This document shows, piece after piece, positions 1-6,251 of a stretch of DNA of 64,000 nt. The translations under genes and the position numbers were made by a program. Numbering within the stretch: the first letter of the stretch is position 1; each line of letters starts with the position of its first letter. Source of the DNA: Pseudomonas palleroniana (GTDB lineage Bacteria > Pseudomonadota > Gammaproteobacteria > Pseudomonadales > Pseudomonadaceae); contig NZ_PYWX01000049.1 of assembly GCF_003031675.1 (NCBI RefSeq), forward strand, positions 1 to 64,000, written 5' to 3'. The notes under the pieces were generated by a model. It worked only from the letters and a program-made list of their open reading frames with translations, did not search any database and was not told the origin of the DNA.

Positions 1-211
1 TTCGATAATGTGGAAGGGCAAGCTGGTATTTGTTAGCGAAGCGCTAGCTGGAGAGCGAATAGGGCTGAAAGAGACTGAAGATGATGCCTGGGATCTTTAC
101 CTGTGTGACTATCCCTTGGGGAGGCTTGGACGGGGAATGACTCGCGTCCAAGCTTCAAATGTGTAAACGATGTCCCCGGTTTCAGATGTAAACGATGTCT
201 ACGGTTCTACA
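1..211 (+). mobile_element. Right end of an IS481-type insertion sequence (left part outside the window)
   Basis: The segment holds the last codons of an IS481-type transposase. After it come two closely spaced copies of a TGTAAACGATGTC motif (at 162-174 and 187-199) and a terminal ...TTCTACA ending near 211, a layout I know from right ends of this family in Pseudomonas. The sequence immediately after is a REP element that lacks its normal first arm start, so the element appears to have inserted into that repeat. The left end and any target duplication lie outside the window. Confidence 0.75.
2..166 (+). CDS. IS481 family transposase, C-terminal fragment
   Basis: An open frame runs from the window edge to a TAA at 164-166 and encodes 54 residues with no start inside the window. 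The peptide contains GKLVFVSEALAGERIGLKE and ends in GMTRVQASNV. This is the small C-terminal region that follows the DDE integrase core in IS481-type transposases of Pseudomonas. The catalytic DDE core is not in the window, so whether the element is intact cannot be judged. The stop codon lies inside the terminal repeat region of the element. Confidence 0.75.
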   Translation, partial: SIMWKGKLVFVSEALAGERIGLKETEDDAWDLYLCDYPLGRLGRGMTRVQASNV

Positions 212-329
212 CCCGCGCTGGGGGGCAAAGCCGCCCTAAACCCAGGCGCCTCGGTCTTTCTGAAATACCGCGATGTCCTTGTTGGGGCGGCTTCGCCCCC
301 CAGCGCGGGGCAAGCCCGCTCACTACAAG
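212..329. repeat. REP pair (REPIN), first arm truncated by the IS
   Basis: Two REP arms face each other. The left arm starts abruptly at CCGCGCTGGGGGGC directly after the insertion-sequence end. The right arm is complete and ends GGGCAAGCCCGCTCACTACAAG next to the stop codon of the HAD gene. The same repeat type recurs intact at 26893-27027, which shows what is missing here: the TTGTAGTGAGCGGGCTTGC start of the left arm. It also separates the IS from the yigB-like gene. Confidence 0.85.
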
Positions 330-1025
330 TTATTGCCAGCTGGCGAGCAGTGGCGGTAACTCGGTCAGGCTGCGAATCTCCGCGTCCGGACGCTTGTCCG
401 CTTCCCACGCCTTGCCCGTCGGGTTGAACCACACCGCCCGAAGGCCCGCCTGCTGCGCCCCAGCGATGTCATCCCCCGGATGATCGCCAATATGCACCGC
501 CTGGTCGGCCTCCACGCCTCCCCGTTGCAACGCCTCTTGAAACAGTCGCGCATCCGGCTTGGCAATGCCGATATCTTCAGCGCGCAGGGCGAAGTGAAAG
601 TAGTCCGCCAGCCCCACACGTTGCACATCGGCATTGCCATTGGTGATCACCCCCAGCAGGAAGTGCTGGCGCAAGGCTTGAAGCATGGGCTCGGCCTCGG
701 GAAAAGGGGTGAGTTGATGACGCGCATGGATGAAGGTTTCGAAGCATATGTCCGCCATCTGTGCGGCTTCAGGCGGTGGATAGCCGGCCTCTTCAAATGC
801 GTGCAGCAGTATCCGGTGACGCAGGATGCTGATGCGATGCTTCAACTCGGGATGGCGCTTCAGCACTTGCTGGCGCAGGCTGGCGAAATGCTCAAGCGGC
901 AGGTCGCCGACCTTGGCGGCATGGGTCGCCAGCCATTCGCGCATCGACGCTTCGGCACTGATAATGACGGGGACGTTGTCCCACAGGGTGTCGTCCAGGT
1001 CGAAAGTGATCAGCTTGATACTCAT
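330..1025 (-). CDS. yigB: HAD-superfamily phosphatase, YigB-like
   Basis: The 231-residue protein is a haloacid dehalogenase-type hydrolase. Motif I is DLDDT (nucleophile Asp9, acid Asp11), motif II is the Thr of GVITNGNAD, motif III is the Lys of GIAKPDARLF, and motif IV is GDHPGDD. The E. coli homologue YigB dephosphorylates FMN and the riboflavin intermediate 5-amino-6-(5-phosphoribitylamino)uracil; the substrate here is inferred. I chose the ATG at 1025 because it overlaps the xerC stop as ATGA and puts motif I at the N terminus. A longer in-frame reading to 1355 runs through xerC in another frame. The gene is last in the lptM-lysA-dapF-DUF484-xerC operon. Confidence 0.85.
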   Translation of the reverse strand: MSIKLITFDLDDTLWDNVPVIISAEASMREWLATHAAKVGDLPLEHFASLRQQVLKRHPELKHRISILRHRILLHAFEEAGYPPPEAAQMADICFETFIHARHQLTPFPEAEPMLQALRQHFLLGVITNGNADVQRVGLADYFHFALRAEDIGIAKPDARLFQEALQRGGVEADQAVHIGDHPGDDIAGAQQAGLRAVWFNPTGKAWEADKRPDAEIRSLTELPPLLASWQ

Positions 1026-1921
1026 GAGTCGCCGCCCTTGATGCGTTTGGCCCGAGGATGGGCGCTGTCGTATACCGTTGCCAGGTGTTGGAAATCGAGG
1101 TGAGTGTAGATCTGCGTGGTCTTGATATCGGAGTGGCCGAGCAGCTCCTGTACCGCACGCAGGTCCTGGGAGGATTCGAGCAGATGGCTGGCAAAGGAGT
1201 GGCGCAGCATGTGTGGGTGCAGGTTCTGCCCCAATTCTCGCTCTCCGGCCGCCTTGACCCGCAGTTGGATTGCCCGTGGTCCGAGGCGCCGGCCCTGTTG
1301 GCTGATAAACACGGCATCGTCCACCGGGTTGGCCAGGGCGCGCAGCGGCAGCCACAGTTGCAACGCTTCTCGGGCTTTGCGGCCCACCGGCAGCACGCGG
1401 GTCTTGCTGCCCTTGCCGAGCACTTGCACCAGGCCGTCGGCCAGGTCCAGTTGGTCAAGGTTCAGGCCGGTCAGTTCCGATAGCCGCAGGCCAGAGGAGT
1501 AGAACAGCTCAAGGATCGCCTGGTCGCGATGGGCGAGGAAGTCGTCTTCAACGGCGCCATCGAGCAATTGCAGGGCGCGATCGGTATCCAGCGTCTTCGG
1601 CAGGCGTCGTTCGCCCTTCGGCGGAGAGAGGCCATTGGCCGGGTCGTGGTCGCACAGACCCTCGCGGTTCAGAAAGTGATACAGGCCACGCACCGCTGAT
1701 AGCAGGCGTGACAGGCTGCGCGAAGATTGGCCGGCCTGGTGCAGGCGGGCGATCAGGCTGCGCAGGCTCTGGATATCCAGGGCTTTCCAGCTGGTGATCT
1801 GCTGTTTTTTACAGTGTGCCAGGACCTTGTCCAGGTCCCGCCGATAGGCTTGCAGGGTATGGGGCGACACCTGGCGCTCGTTGCGCAGGTGAGCGCAATA
1901 AGCGTCCAGTTGCCGTTCCAT
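1022..1921 (-). CDS. xerC: Tyrosine recombinase XerC
   Basis: The 299-residue site-specific recombinase acts with XerD at the chromosomal dif site to resolve chromosome dimers at division. An N-terminal SAM-like core-binding domain spans about residues 1-85, and the catalytic domain carries all active-site residues: Arg146 (SGLRLSEL), Lys170 (GKGSKT), His237 and Arg240 (HMLRHSF), His263 (LLGHSD) and the nucleophile Tyr272 (IYTHL). Length is normal for the family. It starts 2 nt after the DUF484 stop and overlaps the HAD gene by 4 nt, so it is translated within the dapF operon, the arrangement also seen in E. coli. In Pseudomonas the gene has also been called sss. Confidence 0.96.
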   Translation of the reverse strand: MERQLDAYCAHLRNERQVSPHTLQAYRRDLDKVLAHCKKQQITSWKALDIQSLRSLIARLHQAGQSSRSLSRLLSAVRGLYHFLNREGLCDHDPANGLSPPKGERRLPKTLDTDRALQLLDGAVEDDFLAHRDQAILELFYSSGLRLSELTGLNLDQLDLADGLVQVLGKGSKTRVLPVGRKAREALQLWLPLRALANPVDDAVFISQQGRRLGPRAIQLRVKAAGERELGQNLHPHMLRHSFASHLLESSQDLRAVQELLGHSDIKTTQIYTHLDFQHLATVYDSAHPRAKRIKGGDS

Positions 1922-1923
1922 GG

Positions 1924-2640
1924 CTAGCGCACCGCGCGCAAGGTGCTGGTGAAGCGCGGTAATACGCGGCCAAGCACTTCGGCGATGTAGGTCAGGAACA
2001 ACGTGCCCACCGAGCTCTTGTAGTGCGCAGGATCCCGACTGGCGATGGCCAATACGCCATGCAGGCCCTGGTGGCTGAGGGCGACCACGGCGGTGGAGCC
2101 GATCTGCTTGCGTTGTTCGGCACCAAACAGGAAGTCCAGCTCGTGTTCGCGCAAGGTGCCGCTGATGGTCTTGCCTTCGGACAGCAGGCCACCGATAGCG
2201 GTCTGTGCCTCGCCACCGCTGACCCAGCGACCCACCGGCATCGGGTTGTCGCTGAACAGGATCAGGCTGACAAACGGGACCTGGAAGTCCTGGCGCAGGC
2301 TGTCTTCCACGGCGATCACCGTTTCTTCCAGGCTGTTGGCGTCCATCAGGGTCAGGATCAGGCGGCGTGTCTTGTCGAACAGGCGGTCATTGTCGCGAGC
2401 CACGTCCATCAGATGGGAGAGCCGATGGCGCATTTCGATATTGCGCTCGCGCAGGATGTTCATCTGGCGCTCAACCAGCGAAACGGTGTCGCCGCGCCGG
2501 TGAGGAATGCGCAGGGCCGGCAGCAGTTCTTCGTGATCGACGAAAAAGTCCGGATGAGCCTCAAGGTACGCCGCGACGGCAGCGGCCTCCAGACTGTCGG
2601 TTGGGGATGCTTGTGCGGGTACTTGAGGCTTATCGGTCAT
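1924..2640 (-). CDS. DUF484 family protein (YigA-like)
   Basis: The 238-residue protein belongs to the DUF484 family, which is conserved between dapF and xerC in gammaproteobacteria. It starts with a short polar tail, then has the hallmark AYLEAHPDFFVDHEELL, a helical linker (about residues 55-95) and a GAF-like C-terminal half with VPFVSLILFSDN. No catalytic residues stand out and its role is not established; a sensory or scaffolding role is only inference. It lies 13 nt after dapF and 2 nt before xerC, so it is cotranscribed with both. Confidence 0.9.
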   Translation of the reverse strand: MTDKPQVPAQASPTDSLEAAAVAAYLEAHPDFFVDHEELLPALRIPHRRGDTVSLVERQMNILRERNIEMRHRLSHLMDVARDNDRLFDKTRRLILTLMDANSLEETVIAVEDSLRQDFQVPFVSLILFSDNPMPVGRWVSGGEAQTAIGGLLSEGKTISGTLREHELDFLFGAEQRKQIGSTAVVALSHQGLHGVLAIASRDPAHYKSSVGTLFLTYIAEVLGRVLPRFTSTLRAVR

Positions 2641-2653
2641 TGGTTTGGCTCAC

Positions 2654-3484
2654 TCATAGACGGACCTGTCCTTCGTATACGCGCGAGGCCGGCCCGGTCA
2701 TCATCACCGGGTGGCCAGGGCCTGCCCATTCGATGGACAAGCGTCCGCCGGGCAGGTCGATCAGCAACGGCGAATCCATCCACCCCTGGCTGATCGCGGC
2801 CACGGCAGCGGCGCAAGCACCGGTACCGCAAGCCTGGGTTTCGCCGGCGCCGCGTTCCCATACACGCAATTGCGCGCGGGAACGGTCGATCACCTGCAGG
2901 AAGCCCACATTGACCCGTGCCGGAAAGCGCGGGTGATGTTCGATTTTCGGCCCCAATTCATGCACAGGAGCGTTGTTGATGTCATTGACCCGCAGCACGG
3001 CATGCGGGTTGCCCATGGAGACGGCAGCGATGTCGACGTTCTTGCCGTCAACCTCCAGCGCGTAGCTTGCGGCCTGCTCGGTAGCCTGGAACGGAATGTC
3101 TGCCGGCACCAGGCGGGGCTCGCCCATGTTGACGCTGATCTGGCCGTCGTTGCGGACATCCAGTTCAATCACGCCGCCCTTGGTCTCGACGCGAATCTGG
3201 CGTTTGGCGGTCAGGCGTTTGTCCAGCACGAAGCGCGCAAAGCAACGTGCACCGTTGCCGCACTGTTCCACTTCGGAACCGTCGGAGTTGAATATCCGAT
3301 AACGGAAATCCACCTCCGGGTTGCTTGGCGCCTCGACGATCAGCAGCTGGTCGAAGCCAATGCCGGTGTGACGGTCGCCCCACTGTTTGGCGTGTTTGGG
3401 CTGGATGTGCGCGTGCTGGCTGACCAGGTCGAGGACCATGAAGTCATTGCCCAGCCCGTGCATCTTGGTAAAACGCAGCAGCAT
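2654..3484 (-). CDS. dapF: Diaminopimelate epimerase
   Basis: The 276-residue enzyme interconverts LL- and meso-diaminopimelate in the cytoplasm, the last step before LysA and the source of meso-DAP for peptidoglycan. The PLP-independent two-cysteine mechanism is visible: Cys75 in EQCGNGARC and Cys219 in CGTGACAA, each in its normal context. The N terminus, FTKMHGLGNDF, is typical, so the start is secure. The gene follows lysA by 3 nt and precedes DUF484, so lysine synthesis and cell-wall precursor supply share one transcript with xerC. Confidence 0.97.
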   Translation of the reverse strand: MLLRFTKMHGLGNDFMVLDLVSQHAHIQPKHAKQWGDRHTGIGFDQLLIVEAPSNPEVDFRYRIFNSDGSEVEQCGNGARCFARFVLDKRLTAKRQIRVETKGGVIELDVRNDGQISVNMGEPRLVPADIPFQATEQAASYALEVDGKNVDIAAVSMGNPHAVLRVNDINNAPVHELGPKIEHHPRFPARVNVGFLQVIDRSRAQLRVWERGAGETQACGTGACAAAVAAISQGWMDSPLLIDLPGGRLSIEWAGPGHPVMMTGPASRVYEGQVRL

Positions 3485-3487
3485 GGC

Positions 3488-4735
3488 TTACTCCGGCAGC
3501 AGGCTTTCGCCAGCATACAACTCGGCTACCGTCTCGCGGCGACGCACTTCGAACGCTTGATCACCGTCCACCAGCACCTCGGCGGTACGGCCGCGGGTGT
3601 TGTAGTTGGAACTCATGACAAACCCATAGGCACCCGCCGAATGTACGGCCAGCAGGTCGCCTTCTTCCAGGGCCAACTGACGATCCTTGGCCAGGAAGTC
3701 GCCGGTCTCGCAGATCGGGCCGACGATGTCGTAGGCGCGTGCAACACCTTCGCGCGGTGTTACAGCGGTGACGTTCATCCAGGCCTGGTACAGCGCCGGG
3801 CGGATCAGGTCGTTCATCGCCGCGTCGACGATGGCGAAATCCTTGTGCTCGGTGTGCTTGAGGTACTCGACCTGGGTCAGCAGCACGCCGGCATTGGCAA
3901 CGATGTAGCGGCCCGGCTCGAACATCAGCGTCAGGCCGCGGCCCTCGATGCGCTGGAGTGCTGCCTTGATGTAGTCGGCCACCAGCGGCGGCTCTTCGTC
4001 GCGATAACGCACGCCCACACCACCACCGAGGTCGATGTGGTGCAGGTAGATACCACATTCGCCGAGGCGGTCGACCAGTGCCAGCAGGCGGTCGAGGGCA
4101 TCCAGGAACGGTGGCAGCGTGGTCAGTTGCGAGCCGATGTGGCAGTCAACACCCAGCACTTCCAGGTTGGGCAGTTGAGCGGCGCGGATGTACACGTCTT
4201 CGGCGTCGGCAATGGCGATGCCGAACTTGTTCTCTTTGAGACCGGTGGAAATGTACGGGTGGGTGCCGGCATCGACGTCCGGGTTGACGCGCAGGGAGAT
4301 CGGCGCACGAACGCCCATCTCGGCGGCGACCACTTGCAGGCGCTCAAGCTCGTCGGTGGATTCGACGTTGAAGCAATGCACGCCGACTTCCAGCGCACGG
4401 CGCATGTCTTCGCGGGTTTTGCCGACACCGGAAAACACGATCTTGTCCGCTTTGCCACCGGCTGCCAGCACGCGTTCCAGCTCGCCACGGGAGACGATGT
4501 CGAAACCGGCGCCCAGGCGCGCCAGGACATTCAGTACACCCAGGTTGGAATTGGCCTTGACCGCGTAGCACACCAGGCTTGGTGTGCCTTCCAGCGCGTC
4601 GGTAAAGCTGCGGTATTGGGCTTCGATATGCGCACGGGAGTACACATAGGTCGGGGTGCCAAAGCGCTCGGCAATCGCGGACAACGCCACGCCTTCCGCG
4701 AACAGCTCGCCGTCCCGGTAGTTAAAAGCGTCCAT
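3488..4735 (-). CDS. lysA: Diaminopimelate decarboxylase
   Basis: The 415-residue fold-type III PLP enzyme decarboxylates meso-diaminopimelate to L-lysine. The Schiff-base lysine is Lys60 (CYAVKAN), His199 lies in DCHIGSQ, the glycine loop is HIDLGGGVG, and the active-site Cys342 from the partner subunit lies in CETGDF. Length is standard. It sits between the lptM lipoprotein gene (9 nt upstream) and dapF (3 nt downstream). Confidence 0.97.
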   Translation of the reverse strand: MDAFNYRDGELFAEGVALSAIAERFGTPTYVYSRAHIEAQYRSFTDALEGTPSLVCYAVKANSNLGVLNVLARLGAGFDIVSRGELERVLAAGGKADKIVFSGVGKTREDMRRALEVGVHCFNVESTDELERLQVVAAEMGVRAPISLRVNPDVDAGTHPYISTGLKENKFGIAIADAEDVYIRAAQLPNLEVLGVDCHIGSQLTTLPPFLDALDRLLALVDRLGECGIYLHHIDLGGGVGVRYRDEEPPLVADYIKAALQRIEGRGLTLMFEPGRYIVANAGVLLTQVEYLKHTEHKDFAIVDAAMNDLIRPALYQAWMNVTAVTPREGVARAYDIVGPICETGDFLAKDRQLALEEGDLLAVHSAGAYGFVMSSNYNTRGRTAEVLVDGDQAFEVRRRETVAELYAGESLLPE

Positions 4736-4744
4736 GGAGTTCCC

Positions 4745-4915
4745 TTATTCGTAGGTGTCGTGCTTATGCGCTTTGGATGGCTTTTGCGACGATTGCGCCT
4801 GGTCGTTCGGGTCTTTGCTGTCATCCGGCAGGTACAGCGGGCCTTTTTGACCACAGGCACTAACGAGGCAAGCGACCGCGACGAGCGCAGCAAGGGAAGA
4901 GATCAGGCGCTTCAT
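4745..4915 (-). CDS. lptM: Small lipoprotein LptM (YifL family)
   Basis: A 56-residue lipoprotein starts MKRLISSLAALVAVACLVSAC. The lipobox LVSAC gives a lipidated Cys21, followed by the family signature CGQKGPLYLP and a charged tail rich in Ser, Lys and His. E. coli YifL, renamed LptM, has this signature and location (next to dapF) and helps the LptD/E lipopolysaccharide translocon mature in the outer membrane. The assignment rests on signature plus synteny. The gene is first in the minus-strand operon and divergent from cyaY across 238 nt. Confidence 0.9.
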   Translation of the reverse strand: MKRLISSLAALVAVACLVSACGQKGPLYLPDDSKDPNDQAQSSQKPSKAHKHDTYE

Positions 4916-5153
4916 GGCGAAATCCTTGAATATGCATTAATTGCGCCCGAGTATACCGACCACCCGCCAGCTTGCCTATGCGCTGAAATACCCGTCCGGC
5001 GGGGGTTTGCCGAGACGGCCGGGAAGCGTACTACGCTGCTTGAGGATATTTCACGCCGCCAATCGTGTTGAAATCGGTATCCTTTGCAATCGGCGAAGCT
5101 CGCCCGTATGGTGCGGCGCTTGAGCAGAACCAGACACTTTTGAGGTTGCCACA

Positions 5154-5486
5154 ATGAGTTTGACCGAAGCCCGTTTTCACGACTTGGTGGATTCGACCCA
5201 GCAGGCGCTGGAAGATATTTTCGACGACAGCGGCCTGGACGTGGATCTGGAAAATTCGGCTGGCGTGCTGACGGTCAAGTTCGAGAGCGGCCAGCAGCTG
5301 ATCTTCAGTCGTCAGGAGCCGCTGCGTCAGCTCTGGCTGGCGGCGCGTTCTGGTGGTGTACATTTCGACTACGACGAAGAAAGCGGCAAATGGCAGTGCG
5401 ACAAGAGTGAAGAGCTGCTGAGCGAGATGCTCACGCGCCTGGTCAACGACTACACCGGCGTCGAGCTGGACTTCGACGAGATCTGA
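5154..5486 (+). CDS. cyaY: Frataxin-like iron protein CyaY
   Basis: The 110-residue protein matches bacterial frataxin. It has an acidic first helix (EALEDIFDD-type pattern with Glu and Asp on one face), then a beta sheet including LTVKFESGQQLIF, the conserved QLWLAARSGG, and an acidic C terminus ending ELDFDEI. CyaY binds iron and modulates IscS during Fe-S cluster assembly. It is divergent from lptM and is followed 2 nt later by the DUF1289 gene. Confidence 0.95.
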   Translation: MSLTEARFHDLVDSTQQALEDIFDDSGLDVDLENSAGVLTVKFESGQQLIFSRQEPLRQLWLAARSGGVHFDYDEESGKWQCDKSEELLSEMLTRLVNDYTGVELDFDEI

Positions 5487-5488
5487 CG

Positions 5489-5707
5489 GTGACCCAGCCC
5501 GCACCTGCACGCCCGCCAAAGCCACTGTTCAGTAATGTCAGCCCGGCGGTGCCGTCACCTTGTATCAGTTTGTGTCGACTGGATGAGCAGAAAGTCTGCC
5601 TTGGCTGCTTTCGTCACGTGGAAGACATCCGTGAATGGCGCTCTGCCGACGATTCCCGGCGCCGGGTGATTTGTGCCGAAGCCGAGCAGCGCAGGGCGCG
5701 CGTCTGA
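5489..5707 (+). CDS. DUF1289 domain protein
   Basis: This 72-residue protein has the DUF1289 core PSPCISLCRLDEQKVCLGCF, with four cysteines in a CX3C...CX2C arrangement that suggests a small metal or Fe-S site, followed by REWRSADDS. Function is unknown. The start is a GTG 2 nt after the cyaY stop, so the two genes are almost certainly co-translated; that pairing makes an iron-related role plausible but unproven. Confidence 0.88.
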   Translation: MTQPAPARPPKPLFSNVSPAVPSPCISLCRLDEQKVCLGCFRHVEDIREWRSADDSRRRVICAEAEQRRARV

Positions 5708-5749
5708 GGCCGTCTTGTTTATTTGTGACGCTGTGGTAGTGTCCAGATA

Positions 5750-5837
5750 CACCTCAACTCATCGAGGTCCGCGAGAACCCCGCCTTTTTTGGCGGGGTTT
5801 TGCTTTTTTGTGCAGAAAAAAGGAGTCTGCCTGAATC
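5750..5837 (+). promoter_or_regulatory. Candidate rnk leader RNA
   Basis: The 5' region of rnk holds three potential hairpins in a row: CCTC...GAGG (about 5755-5767), the strong terminator at 5776-5809, and a short GCAGA/TCTGC stem (5812-5816 with 5826-5830) whose loop contains the Shine-Dalgarno GGAG. A conserved rnk leader motif overlapping the ribosome binding site, sometimes with an intrinsic terminator, is described for pseudomonads; assigning this sequence to it is from memory and was not checked with a covariance model. Confidence 0.55.
5776..5809 (+). terminator. Intrinsic terminator after DUF1289 / within the rnk leader
   Basis: A perfect 9-bp stem, AACCCCGCC with GGCGGGGTT, is separated by six T residues and followed by a T-rich tract. 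It lies 69 nt after the DUF1289 stop and 29 nt before rnk, so it can end the cyaY transcript and could also attenuate rnk. Confidence 0.85.
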
Positions 5838-6251
5838 ATGACCACCGCACCGTCCATCATCCTCACCCGTCTTGACGTGCAGCGCCTGGAGCAATTGATC
5901 GACCGCTTGGGCGACGAGTCTCCCGGCGTCGAAGCGTTGCAAGCCGAACTCGACCGCGCCGAAGACGTGGTTGGTCACGATGAAGTGCCTGCGGGTGTCG
6001 TGACCATGAACTCCAGCGTGCATTGTCGCGAGCAAGGCAGCGGCAAGGACTACCACCTGACCCTGGTCTACCCGAAACACGCGAACGCCGATGAAGGCAA
6101 AATCTCGATCCTGGCACCGGTGGGCAGCGCGTTGCTCGGCCTGCAGATAGGCCAGCACATCGACTGGCCGGCACCGGGCGGCAAGACCCTCAAGCTGGAG
6201 TTGCTCAGCGTTGAAGGCCAGCCCAAGGATGGCGGCGCCTTTCCTCTCTAA
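5838..6251 (+). CDS. rnk: Nucleoside diphosphate kinase regulator Rnk
   Basis: The 137-residue protein has the Rnk organisation: an N-terminal coiled segment (about 1-50, beginning with the typical SIILTRLDVQRLEQLID) and a C-terminal GreA/GreB-like FKBP-fold domain with LTLVYPKHAN and ISILAPVGSALLGL. Rnk binds RNA polymerase without the Gre catalytic tip and was first found as an algR2/algQ bypass affecting nucleoside diphosphate kinase in P. aeruginosa. It ends with a 4-nt convergent overlap with cyaA. Confidence 0.95.
   Translation: MTTAPSIILTRLDVQRLEQLIDRLGDESPGVEALQAELDRAEDVVGHDEVPAGVVTMNSSVHCREQGSGKDYHLTLVYPKHANADEGKISILAPVGSALLGLQIGQHIDWPAPGGKTLKLELLSVEGQPKDGGAFPL

Noticed and set aside
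330..1355. Extended N terminus for the HAD phosphatase (341 residues).
   Set aside because: The extra part is xerC read in another frame; the ATG at 1025 overlaps the xerC stop and starts just before motif I.
2711..5071. A 786-codon open frame on the plus strand opposite dapF, lysA and lptM.
   Set aside because: It is an antisense reading of GC-rich genes with strong third-position bias; the opposite-strand genes have full family motifs and active sites.
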